From assembly GCA_023423475.1 (NCBI GenBank), contig JAFAFN010000185.1:1-9353 (forward strand): a stretch of 9,353 nt of DNA. The letters run 5' to 3'. Source of the stretch: Actinomycetes bacterium (GTDB taxonomy: Bacteria > Actinomycetota > Acidimicrobiia > Acidimicrobiales > Microtrichaceae). A model generated the notes under the pieces. The model was not told where the DNA came from, searched no databases, and saw nothing but the letters and a program-made list of their open reading frames with translations. Shown in pieces: positions 1 through 5,208 of the stretch (positions are counted from its first letter, which is position 1; each line of letters starts with the position of its first letter). The translations under genes were made by a program, and so were the position numbers.

Positions 1-272
1 CCGCCGCAGTGGTCGGCGTGGTAGTGGGTGACGAGTGCGCCGGTGAGCGTCATGCCGTCGGCCTCGGCGATCGCCTTGAGGTCGGCCACGCCGTACGCGG
101 GATCGACGACGACGCACTCGCGGCTCACGCGGTCGCCGATCAGGTACGAGAAGTTCACCATCTGCCGAGCGATGTCGTCGGTGACGGCGAAGTCCCGGCC
201 GGCGAGCAGCTGGCGGAAGTAGAAGCGGTCCTCGGTGGACTCGGCGTTCGGGGAGGGTGCGGGGTCGGTCAC
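1..272 (-). CDS. MBL-fold metallo-hydrolase, N-terminal part (cut by window edge)
   Basis: The first 90 residues of a metallo-beta-lactamase-fold hydrolase are present and the rest lies beyond position 1. Read from the GTG at 272, the segment around residues 39-59 (MVNFSYLIGD, then ECVVVDPAYG) is the usual opening beta-sandwich strand pair. Residues 81-91 read VTHYHADHCGG, which contains the metal-binding HxHxDH motif (H83, H85, D87, H88). In this superfamily these residues bind one or two metal ions, usually zinc or iron, and act in hydrolysis of thioesters, esters or sulfur substrates; the substrate cannot be told from this fragment. The GTG start is supported by TACCGT exactly 7 nt upstream, the spacing seen at other starts here. 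The gene lies 31 bp behind paaX on the same strand, so it may be read both with paaX and from its own promoter. The family is secure; the function is open. Confidence 0.88.
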   Translation of the reverse strand, partial: MTDPAPSPNAESTEDRFYFRQLLAGRDFAVTDDIARQMVNFSYLIGDRVSRECVVVDPAYGVADLKAIAEADGMTLTGALVTHYHADHCG

Positions 273-279
273 CGCGCCA

Positions 280-285
280 ACGGTA
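280..285 (-). promoter_or_regulatory. Putative -10 element of the MBL hydrolase gene
   Basis: TACCGT on the minus strand is followed by 7 nt and then the GTG start. No purine-rich ribosome-binding site precedes the start, so a leaderless transcript beginning at or next to the GTG is likely. The site lies in the 31-bp gap after paaX, giving the hydrolase a possible promoter of its own. No good -35 match was found. Confidence 0.45.
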
Positions 286-303
286 CCGGTCCGCCGCGCC
301 GGG

Positions 304-1101
304 TCAGGCGTCACCGGTGCCGTCGGACCAGTCCCGGAGCCGCCGACGGAACAGCTCGTCGTAGCGGTCGTAGTCGCGGCGCAACGCCGCGCCGGGCCAC
401 GTGCGGGGCAACAGCTCGACGGGAAGGAGCGGGTCGGCGACGAAGTGGCGCAGCACGGCGGCGGAGAGCACGAAGCCGGGTGCCAGCGCGTCCCGGTCCC
501 CTGCCTCGAGCCGCTCGCCGAGCGGGCGCATCTCTCGACGGAGTCGCTCCGCCCGTCCCGCCCACGCGTCGAGATCCCACAGCGAGGCAGCCAGGTCCGC
601 CTCGGACCGCTCGAGCGGCAGGTCGGGGTCGGCACGGAACCAGGTGCACCTGCCGAGCTCGTCGGCCGCTGCCTCGAGCTCCGGGGATCGGTCCAGGTTG
701 TCGGGCCGGAGCCACAGGCCGTCACGCTGCTCGGCGAAGCGCAGGCGGTCCATCGTCCGCCGGAGCTCGACCCGCTCCGACGCCGGACGGGCCCCCGGGG
801 CGACCACAGCCAGTCGCCAGCGACCGGACCAGTCGCGTGTCGACGCGGCACGGCCGAGGCGCTGACGGTCCTGGCGGTCGACGAGCCCGCCCGTGAGCGA
901 GTACCAGCCGTCGCCGTCGGCGACGACCTCGCCCGCGGCCGCCATGCGGGACAGCGCGGTGCGGACCGTGCCCTCGGCCAGACCGAAGAGCGAGCAGGTC
1001 CGGACCAGGAACGCGACGGGGAGTCGTGGAGGGTCGGTGCCCAACAGGGTCGAGGCCAGCACCGACCGTGCGGTCAGCGGACGCTCCCCCAGCTCGGACA
1101 T
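304..1101 (-). CDS. PaaX-family transcriptional regulator
   Basis: This is a 265-residue DNA-binding regulator of the PaaX family, whose members usually run 250-320 residues. Residues 10-60 hold the PaaX-type winged helix-turn-helix (ARSVLASTLLG at 11-21, then LFGLAEGTVRTALSRMAAAGEVV at about 38-60). A central block follows with W92 and W95 in the DWSGRWRL segment. Residues 207-251 form the conserved C-terminal segment (APGFVLSAAVLRHFVADPLLP, then DYDRYDELF). PaaX of Escherichia coli represses phenylacetate degradation genes and is released by phenylacetyl-CoA. No paa catabolic gene is visible here, so the effector may be another acyl-CoA. The gene is divergent from the desaturase across a dyad at 1129-1168, which suggests it represses itself and the desaturase; that is inference. 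The ATG at 1101 is supported by TAGGGT 7 nt upstream. Confidence 0.88.
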   Translation of the reverse strand: MSELGERPLTARSVLASTLLGTDPPRLPVAFLVRTCSLFGLAEGTVRTALSRMAAAGEVVADGDGWYSLTGGLVDRQDRQRLGRAASTRDWSGRWRLAVVAPGARPASERVELRRTMDRLRFAEQRDGLWLRPDNLDRSPELEAAADELGRCTWFRADPDLPLERSEADLAASLWDLDAWAGRAERLRREMRPLGERLEAGDRDALAPGFVLSAAVLRHFVADPLLPVELLPRTWPGAALRRDYDRYDELFRRRLRDWSDGTGDA

Positions 1102-1108
1102 GCAGCGG

Positions 1109-1114
1109 ACCCTA
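1109..1114 (-). promoter_or_regulatory. Putative -10 element of the PaaX-family gene
   Basis: TAGGGT on the minus strand sits 7 nt before the ATG at 1101, consistent with a leaderless transcript. The place where a -35 box would lie (about 1131-1137) is covered by the left arm of the dyad at 1129-1168. A protein bound there would block this promoter. Confidence 0.45.
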
Positions 1115-1128
1115 GCGAAACGGGGCCG

Positions 1129-1168
1129 ACCTTACAGAGTGACACCACGTGTCCTGATCTTGTAAGGT
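1129..1168. promoter_or_regulatory. 40-bp dyad, candidate operator between the PaaX gene and the desaturase
   Basis: Two perfect 8-bp inverted arms, ACCTTACA (1129-1136) and TGTAAGGT (1161-1168), are separated by 24 bp. The exact centre of the dyad (1148.5) is also the centre of a CACGTG palindrome at 1146-1151. Arm centres are 32 bp apart, about three helical turns, so both face the same side of the DNA. The right arm overlaps the desaturase -10 hexamer (TAAGGT, 1163-1168); the left arm overlaps the -35 zone of the PaaX gene. This fits an operator that shuts both promoters. PaaX proteins are known to bind palindromic sites with widely spaced arms, so the neighbouring regulator is the natural candidate, but binding is inferred. 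Confidence 0.6.
1139..1168 (+). promoter_or_regulatory. Desaturase promoter (GTGACA -18- TAAGGT)
   Basis: GTGACA (1139-1144) differs at one base from the TTGACA -35 consensus. It is followed by an 18-bp spacer and TAAGGT (1163-1168) as the -10. The ATG at 1176 comes 7 nt later, so the transcript is probably leaderless. The AAGG inside the -10 could instead be read as a weak ribosome-binding site at 9 nt, but the spacing shared with neighbouring genes favours the promoter reading. Confidence 0.55.
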
Positions 1169-1175
1169 TCTGCTC

Positions 1176-2168
1176 ATGACCTCGACGATGCGCGACGCAG
1201 GCACCATGGTCCCGGCAGCCGACCTGCTGCCCGACGTGCTGCCGAGCGCCACGCTCGGCCCGAAGGGTCGCCCGGTCGGCCCGCTGCGCGACGAGCTCTA
1301 CCGCATCCCCGACCTCGCCAACGTGTGCCACGTCGCCGGCGTGTGGGTGCAGTCCGTCGGCGTGCTGGTGCTCGCCGACTGGATCGCCGGTCGTTCCTGG
1401 TGGCTCGGGGCGATCGCGTGGGCGGCGGCGTTCCTGTTGATGGGGCGTGCCTTCGCCCGGTTCTCGATCCTGGCGCACGAGTCCGCCCACCGGCTGCTCT
1501 TCTCGAACCGTCGGGCCAACGACTGGGTCGGCAAGTGGCTCGTCGCCTATCCGGCGTTCGTGCCCCTCGACGCCTACCGCCGGAGCCACATGGCCCACCA
1601 CAAGGAGGAGTTCGGCCCCAACGAGCCGGACCTCGGCCTGTACGCCGGCTACCCGATCACGCAGGCGTCGTGGCGTCGCAAGCTGACCCGCGACGCCGAT
1701 GGCAACTCGGGCTGGAAGAACCTCAAGGGCCTGCTGCTCGCGCTACGCTCCTCGACCGCCCGGCCGATCGCCCTGCGCATCCTCGTGTGGCAGGTCGCCC
1801 TCTTCGTCGGCCTCTGGGTCGGACTCGGCCACTGGTGGGTCTACCCGGTGTTCTGGCTGCTCCCCTGGATGACCGTCTGGCGTGTGCTCAACCGACTCCG
1901 TGCCGTGGCCGAGCACGGCGGGCTCGAGGCCTCACCGGACCGGCGCATCACGACCCACCACGTCCGGCAGTCCCCGACGGCCAGGTTCTGGATGGTGCCG
2001 TTCAACACCGGTTGGCACCTGGCCCACCACGTCGACATCGGGGTGCCGTTCTCGAAGCTGCCGCGGCTGCAGCAGGAGCTCGAGTCATCGGGCTACGTGC
2101 AGCCCGGCCTCGAGTGGCCCACCTACCGGGCGCTGTGGCGCCACGCCGCGTCGCGCGACCGCGGATGA
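1176..2168 (+). CDS. Membrane fatty-acid desaturase family protein
   Basis: This 330-residue integral membrane protein belongs to the di-iron fatty-acid desaturase family (FA_desaturase). The three histidine boxes that hold the iron pair are complete: HESAH at 101-105, HMAHH at 138-142 and HLAHH at 281-285, with a further histidine in AEHGG (H247). Hydrophobic segments at about 52-72, 75-97, 201-217 and 221-236 bracket the boxes in the usual order. Such enzymes use oxygen and reduced ferredoxin or cytochrome to introduce a double bond or hydroxyl group into a lipid chain at the membrane. Substrate and bond position cannot be read from the sequence. The ATG at 1176 is chosen because TAAGGT lies 7 nt upstream; in-frame ATGs at 1188 and 1206 are alternatives. 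The gene is divergent from the PaaX-type gene across a shared dyad, so an acyl-CoA-responsive control is plausible. Confidence 0.88.
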   Translation: MTSTMRDAGTMVPAADLLPDVLPSATLGPKGRPVGPLRDELYRIPDLANVCHVAGVWVQSVGVLVLADWIAGRSWWLGAIAWAAAFLLMGRAFARFSILAHESAHRLLFSNRRANDWVGKWLVAYPAFVPLDAYRRSHMAHHKEEFGPNEPDLGLYAGYPITQASWRRKLTRDADGNSGWKNLKGLLLALRSSTARPIALRILVWQVALFVGLWVGLGHWWVYPVFWLLPWMTVWRVLNRLRAVAEHGGLEASPDRRITTHHVRQSPTARFWMVPFNTGWHLAHHVDIGVPFSKLPRLQQELESSGYVQPGLEWPTYRALWRHAASRDRG

Positions 2169-2215
2169 GCCCTCCGTCCCCACGACCCTCCGCCTCCAAC
2201 GCCCCTGGGCCTGAA

Positions 2216-2230
2216 CCAGCCCTGGGCTGG
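2216..2230. terminator. Short palindrome in the convergent desaturase/lipoprotein gap
   Basis: CCAGCCC and GGGCTGG form a 15-nt palindrome that can fold as a 6-bp stem with a 3-nt loop. It lies 3 bp from the lipoprotein stop, in the 64-bp gap between two convergent genes. Its core CCCTGGGC also occurs at 2203-2210, so other folds are possible. No T-run follows on either strand, so a terminator role rests on position only. Confidence 0.35.
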
Positions 2231-2232
2231 CA

Positions 2233-3063
2233 TCAACCCTGTGGGAGTGCGCCGGCGGCGACCTCGAAGGTGAGCGCGGTGCCGTCGTCGAGCACCAGGC
2301 GGAGGTCCGTGTCGGCGAGCAGCTCGCCCGAGACGGTGCTCGGGAGCAGCTCGATCAGCTGGTACTGCGGTTGGGGCTGCGGCGGATACGGGATGTCCGA
2401 CGGCGGGTCGAGGCGGATCGCCACCTCGGAGCCGTCGATCTCGAAGGTCCCGGCCGCGGTGTTGACGCCGTCGTAGACCTCGACGTCGCCCTGGCCGAAG
2501 GTCACCACCGCCGGCACCGACGCGAGCGAGGCGTTCGCGCTCTCGTTCACGGTGGTCACGTCGATCAGCCGCCAGCTGGTGTCGCGCAGGTCGATCGGCG
2601 CGGCGACCGGTGCACCGACGTCGTACTTGAGCTCGCCGCTCGGGTACGTGAGCACGAGGGTGTCGCCGCGCACCACCGCCCGGGTGACGGTCTCCATCAG
2701 CCCGAACAGGGCGTGGGCCGGCTCTCGAGGGTCCGGGTACGCCTTCCGGGTCGAACTCAACGGGCCGGCCGAGAAGTCCTCGCCCTCGAGGGAGTACGGC
2801 CCCCTGGCGCTGTTGACGCCGTCGTCCATCACCAACGTGTCGCCCTCGAAGCGGAGCAGCGGGACCTGGGTGCCCTCGAACATCGTGGCGTCGTCCCCCG
2901 ACACCATCTCGCTCAGGTGCCACTCGGTGTCGACCAGCACGTTGCCGTCGGTCGCGTCGATCTCGGGCACCGCGCTGCTCATCGGCGCGTCGTCCCCACC
3001 GCCCGAGCAGGCTGCCAGGAGCAACGTGCCGAGTGCGACCAACGACCTCGCCAGGAGTCTCAT
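2233..3063 (-). CDS. Lipoprotein with two META/HslJ-like repeats
   Basis: This 276-residue secreted lipoprotein begins with a short basic and hydrophobic signal peptide and a lipobox LAAC at residues 16-19, giving a lipidated Cys19 outside the cytoplasmic membrane. A low-complexity linker follows. Then come two copies of one domain: about 44-149 (DTEWHL, DGVNSARGPYSLEG at 81-94, GDTLVLTYPSG) and about 160-268 (DTSWRLIDV, DGVNTAAGTFEIDG at 198-211, LRLVLDDG). This order matches the META domain of HslJ-type proteins, although the usual GCN motif reads GVN in both copies. A YPPQPQPQY stretch lies near residue 226 in the second copy. META proteins are linked to heat or antibiotic tolerance, and the role here is unknown. 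The open frame extends far upstream, but the signal peptide and TAGCAT 7 nt before the ATG at 3063 fix the start. Confidence 0.83.
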   Translation of the reverse strand: MRLLARSLVALGTLLLAACSGGGDDAPMSSAVPEIDATDGNVLVDTEWHLSEMVSGDDATMFEGTQVPLLRFEGDTLVMDDGVNSARGPYSLEGEDFSAGPLSSTRKAYPDPREPAHALFGLMETVTRAVVRGDTLVLTYPSGELKYDVGAPVAAPIDLRDTSWRLIDVTTVNESANASLASVPAVVTFGQGDVEVYDGVNTAAGTFEIDGSEVAIRLDPPSDIPYPPQPQPQYQLIELLPSTVSGELLADTDLRLVLDDGTALTFEVAAGALPQG

Positions 3064-3070
3064 GGCGGCG

Positions 3071-3076
3071 ATGCTA
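3071..3076 (-). promoter_or_regulatory. Putative -10 element of the META lipoprotein gene
   Basis: TAGCAT on the minus strand is followed by 7 nt and the ATG at 3063. There is no ribosome-binding site upstream of the ATG, so a leaderless transcript is likely. It shares the 64-bp divergent region with the pheA promoter. Confidence 0.45.
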
Positions 3077-3114
3077 GGAGCCGAATCACGTGTTCGACGG
3101 GCGCCGGGCACCGG

Positions 3115-3120
3115 TAGCCT
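3115..3120 (+). promoter_or_regulatory. Putative -10 element of pheA
   Basis: TAGCCT is followed by 7 nt and the pheA ATG at 3128. No ribosome-binding site precedes the ATG. I see no phenylalanine-rich leader peptide or attenuator, and the divergent gap of 64 bp leaves little room for one. Confidence 0.45.
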
Positions 3121-3127
3121 CCGCGCC

Positions 3128-4087
3128 ATGACCGAGACTCCCGACCACTCGTCCGCCACGACACCGCTGCGTGTCGGGTTCCTCGGACCGGTCGGCACCT
3201 TCACCGAGCAGGCGATGCTGCGGGAGCCCGACCTCGCCACGGCGGAGCACGTCGCCTTCCCCGTGATGACCGAGGTGCTCTTCGCCGTCGCCGAGGGCTC
3301 GATCGACCTGGGTGTGGTCCCGGTCGAGAACGCGATCGAAGGCACGGTGAACGCCTCGGTCGACACGCTCGCGTTCGACGTCGACGTGCTCATCCAGCGC
3401 GAGCTGCTCGAGCCGGTGTCGATGAACCTGCTGGCCCGTGCCGGGACCCGCATCGACCAGATCGAACGGGTCGTCTCGATCCCGGTCGCCACCGCGCAGT
3501 GCCGTTCCTGGCTGCGCACCAACCTTCCCGACGTCGACTTCGTCGCCGCCAACTCCACCGCCGAGGCCGCTCGCCTCGTCGCCGAGTCCGACGACACCAC
3601 GACCGCTGGCATCGCGAACGCACGGGCGGGGGCCGTCTACGGGCTCGACGCGCTGGGTGTCGACATCGAGGACCACCCGGAGAACGTCACCCGGTTCGTG
3701 GTGGCGGCGCGGGAGGGCGTGCCGGCACCGACCGGTCACGACAAGACGTCGATCGTCGTCTACCAACGGGCCGACCGACCCGGTTCGCTGCTCGCGATCC
3801 TCCAGGAGTTCGCCGCCCGCTCGATCAACCTGAGCCTGCTGCTCTCCCGGCCGACCAAGACGTCGTTGGGTGACTACTGCTTTCTGCTGGACCTCGACGG
3901 GCACATCGCCGATCCCGTCGTGGCGGACTGCCTCCGCTCGCTGCGAGCGACCCAGGGCGGGGTGAAGTTCCTCGGCTCGTACCCGGCCGCAGGGACCGCC
4001 GGGCCGGCCGCTCGGGCACAGGTCGACGCCGGCATGGTCGAGGCGACCGAGTGGCTGCGGTCGCTCACCGCGCAGATCCGCGGCTGA
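3128..4087 (+). CDS. pheA: Prephenate dehydratase
   Basis: This cytoplasmic enzyme of 319 residues converts prephenate to phenylpyruvate, the committed step to phenylalanine. The catalytic domain spans about 14-195: GFLGPVGTFTEQA at 17-29, GVVPVENAIEGTVNASVDTL at 62-81, and the diagnostic TRF triplet at 188-190, whose threonine is essential in known enzymes. An ACT regulatory domain follows at about 206-285, with GSLLAIL at 219-225 and SRPTKTSLGDY at 240-250, matching the GAL and ESRP phenylalanine-binding motifs (the Glu of ESRP is Leu239 here). Feedback inhibition by phenylalanine is therefore expected. There is no chorismate mutase domain, so it is the one-function form typical of actinobacteria. 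The alanine-rich C-terminal tail after 285 is unremarkable. TAGCCT 7 nt upstream supports the ATG. The gene ends 10 bp from the convergent channel gene. Confidence 0.95.
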   Translation: MTETPDHSSATTPLRVGFLGPVGTFTEQAMLREPDLATAEHVAFPVMTEVLFAVAEGSIDLGVVPVENAIEGTVNASVDTLAFDVDVLIQRELLEPVSMNLLARAGTRIDQIERVVSIPVATAQCRSWLRTNLPDVDFVAANSTAEAARLVAESDDTTTAGIANARAGAVYGLDALGVDIEDHPENVTRFVVAAREGVPAPTGHDKTSIVVYQRADRPGSLLAILQEFAARSINLSLLLSRPTKTSLGDYCFLLDLDGHIADPVVADCLRSLRATQGGVKFLGSYPAAGTAGPAARAQVDAGMVEATEWLRSLTAQIRG

Positions 4088-4102
4088 GCAGCGACGCTCA
4101 GC
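4083..4102. terminator. Hairpin containing the stop codons of pheA and the channel gene
   Basis: GCTGAGC (4083-4089) pairs perfectly with GCTCAGC (4096-4102) around a 6-nt loop. The pheA TGA (4085-4087) lies in one arm, and the TGA of the convergent channel gene (4098-4100, minus strand) lies in the other. Neither strand has a T-run after the stem, so it is at best an actinobacterial-type terminator without U-tract. Confidence 0.45.
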
Positions 4103-4874
4103 GAGGCGACTCCTCCGGACCCGTCGCAGGGGGACCTTCTGCAGCGGCGTCACGCGACACGCTGGAACCTTCGAACGCGGGAGGATCGCCGAGGCGCCGG
4201 CCGGAGCGGAGCTCGGCGCCGTAGAGCGAGACGAGCCGGGCGACGGCGGTGGCGAGGAAGATCTGACCGGTCATGGCCTCGACCACCGCGATGCGACGCC
4301 CGAGGTCGGTGTGTGCCACCACGTCGCCGTAGCCGACCGTCGTGAGGGTCACGAAGCTGAAGTAGGAGTAGATCTCGTTGGTGACGGGGTGCCCGAAGAG
4401 CGGGGCCACCGTGACCGCGTCCACCCCTGCGTAGATCATCGTGAAGAGCAGCCCGATCAGGAAGTAGACGCACAACGCACCGAGGATCGTCTCGACGCTC
4501 ACCCGTTGCTGGTCGACCACCTGCCGGAAGACCGCGACGAGGATCACCAGGTAGAGCGCCGCGTTGAAGAACGCCGCCGCGCCGTGCTCGACGGTCTCGG
4601 TGCGGTGCACCACCACGGTGTAGACCGCGATCGCGAACCCGATCGCGAGGATGACGACCACGATCGGCAGGCGACCGCGGGACCGCGAGGTCGTCGTCGT
4701 GAACGCCACCACGACCATCAGCAGCTGGAGGGTCGTCGCGAGCGCTCGGGCCCAGGCGAACTCCGAGAAGCCGCTCACGATGAAGGTCGTGACCAGCAGT
4801 GCGAACAACGTGCCGAAGCGCTGGGTCAGCTTCACGTCACGCAGCTTCGCCGGAGAGGGCAGTCGCTCCACCAT
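4098..4874 (-). CDS. Potassium channel family protein
   Basis: This 258-residue membrane protein carries the potassium selectivity filter TTVGYGD at residues 178-184, preceded by a pore helix (EIYSYFSFVTL, 167-177). Hydrophobic stretches at about 21-36, 43-60, 69-89, 100-117, 128-149 and 197-219 suggest six membrane helices with the pore between the last two, the layout of Kch/Kv-like channels. The fourth helix lacks the regular arginines of a voltage sensor, so voltage gating is unlikely. The C-terminus after 220 is short, polar and acidic (ending EESPR) and has no RCK/TrkA nucleotide-binding domain. Four copies would be needed to form the pore, as in the family generally. The ATG at 4874 is favoured by TACCGT 8 nt upstream. 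The gene is convergent with pheA and divergent from the tRNA gene; no functional link to either is apparent. Confidence 0.9.
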   Translation of the reverse strand: MVERLPSPAKLRDVKLTQRFGTLFALLVTTFIVSGFSEFAWARALATTLQLLMVVVAFTTTTSRSRGRLPIVVVILAIGFAIAVYTVVVHRTETVEHGAAAFFNAALYLVILVAVFRQVVDQQRVSVETILGALCVYFLIGLLFTMIYAGVDAVTVAPLFGHPVTNEIYSYFSFVTLTTVGYGDVVAHTDLGRRIAVVEAMTGQIFLATAVARLVSLYGAELRSGRRLGDPPAFEGSSVSRDAAAEGPPATGPEESPR

Positions 4875-4882
4875 GTCGTTGC

Positions 4883-4888
4883 ACGGTA
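4883..4888 (-). promoter_or_regulatory. Putative -10 element of the channel gene
   Basis: TACCGT on the minus strand is followed by 8 nt and the ATG at 4874. The hexamer is identical to that of the MBL hydrolase at 280-285. No ribosome-binding site is seen. The rest of the gap to the tRNA (4889-4951) holds nothing else I can support. Confidence 0.4.
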
Positions 4889-4951
4889 CCCGCGGGGATG
4901 GTGCCCGATTCCGGACCCGATGTCGTTGCTGCCGGCGTAGAGCCCTGGACC

Positions 4952-4957
4952 TACGAT
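4952..4957 (+). promoter_or_regulatory. Putative -10 element of the tRNA-Ser gene
   Basis: TACGAT is followed by 7 nt and then the first base of the mature tRNA at 4965. If used, transcription would start at or within a base or two of the mature 5' end. A TTGCTG at 4926-4931 is 20 bp upstream, too far for a confident -35 box. Confidence 0.45.
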
Positions 4958-4964
4958 GGTCGAC

Positions 4965-5051
4965 GGAAGGATGGCAGAGCGGACGAATGCACCGGTCTTG
5001 AAAACCGACGGGCCTTCACGGGTCCCGGGGGTTCGAATCCCCCTCCTTCCG
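4965..5051 (+). tRNA. tRNA-Ser (anticodon UGA)
   Basis: The gene folds as a class II tRNA of 87 nt. The acceptor arms GGAAGGA (4965-4971) and TCCTTCC (5044-5050) pair fully, with discriminator G at 5051. The anticodon loop CTTGAAA (4997-5003) gives anticodon TGA (4999-5001), read as serine UCA. A long variable arm at about 5009-5026 is typical of serine. The T arm is GGGGG, TTCGAAT, CCCCC (5027-5043). The anticodon stem has one C-A mismatch at its outermost pair (4992/5008). The 3' CCA is not fully encoded (CCG follows the discriminator), so it must be added after transcription. The tRNA decodes UCA and, with wobble modification, other UCN codons. Confidence 0.96.
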
Positions 5052-5068
5052 CCGACGTGAGACGCGCC

Positions 5069-5112
5069 ACGGCCCGCCCGACGCACCCGACGGGGTGCGA
5101 CGGGCGGGCCGT
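5069..5112. terminator. Strong bidirectional hairpin between tRNA-Ser and the lysine-rich gene
   Basis: A 12-bp outer stem (ACGGCCCGCCCG with CGGGCGGGCCGT) and a 7-bp inner stem (CGCACCC with GGGTGCG) are stacked around one A-A mismatch and closed by a GACG loop. It begins 17 nt after the tRNA and ends 6 nt from the stop codon of the lysine-rich gene on the other strand. On the plus strand it is followed by a T-rich stretch from 5118, so it can serve as a tRNA terminator. On the minus strand no T-run follows. This is the strongest hairpin seen in the window. Confidence 0.75.
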
Positions 5113-5118
5113 CGGCGT

Positions 5119-5205
5119 TCACTTCTTCTTCTTCTTGGACTTCTTCTTGTCCTTCTTCTTGGACTTCTTCTTGTCGTCCTTCTTCGATGCCTTCTTCTTG
5201 GCCAT
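5119..5205 (-). CDS. 28-residue lysine-rich microprotein
   Basis: A short frame starting at the ATG at 5205 encodes MAKKKASKKD, then two identical octads D-KKK-S-KKK (residues 11-18 and 19-26), then KK and a TGA. Nineteen of 28 residues are lysine; the others besides the initial Met are Ala, Ser and Asp, with no hydrophobic core. Such a peptide should be unfolded and strongly cationic, so binding to nucleic acid or anionic lipid is possible, but I do not recognise a family. Evidence that it is real: a GGGAGGG ribosome-binding site ends 3 nt before the ATG, every lysine uses AAG as expected for this genome, and a large hairpin follows the stop. It lies downstream of the patatin gene on the same strand and in the same frame. 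Alternatives are a longer product from an upstream in-frame GTG, or a tail added by read-through of the patatin stop. Confidence 0.68.
   Translation of the reverse strand: MAKKKASKKDDKKKSKKKDKKKSKKKKK
5128..5175 (-). repeat. Perfect 24-bp tandem duplication inside the lysine-rich gene
   Basis: Positions 5128-5151 and 5152-5175 are identical. Each copy encodes D-KKK-S-KKK on the minus strand. The whole 5122-5200 stretch is nearly pure pyrimidine on the plus strand, made of CTT triplets broken by a few GAC, GTC and GAT triplets, and could change length by slippage in whole codons. Confidence 0.9.
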
Positions 5206-5208
5206 CGT

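Noticed and set aside
1164..1167. AAGG as a ribosome-binding site for the desaturase.
   Set aside because: It is short and sits inside a better -10 match (TAAGGT) at the spacing seen before other starts.
235..1179. A 314-codon open frame on the plus strand across the PaaX-type gene and its promoter region.
   Set aside because: It is antisense to a well-supported gene, has no recognisable domain, and long antisense frames are expected at this G+C content.
3087..3092. A second CACGTG in the divergent lipoprotein/pheA region, suggesting a shared regulator site with 1146-1151.
   Set aside because: CACGTG also occurs inside genes (near 400 and 5481) at about the rate expected for this base composition, and here it has no symmetric flanking arms.
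3064..3612. Extension of the lipoprotein gene upstream to position 3612 (459 codons).
   Set aside because: The extra part is antisense to pheA, and the signal peptide with lipobox begins exactly at the ATG at 3063.
5069..5112. The large hairpin as an attachment site or integration scar next to the tRNA gene.
   Set aside because: There is no integrase, no duplicated tRNA 3' end in the window, and the structure and position are explained by termination.
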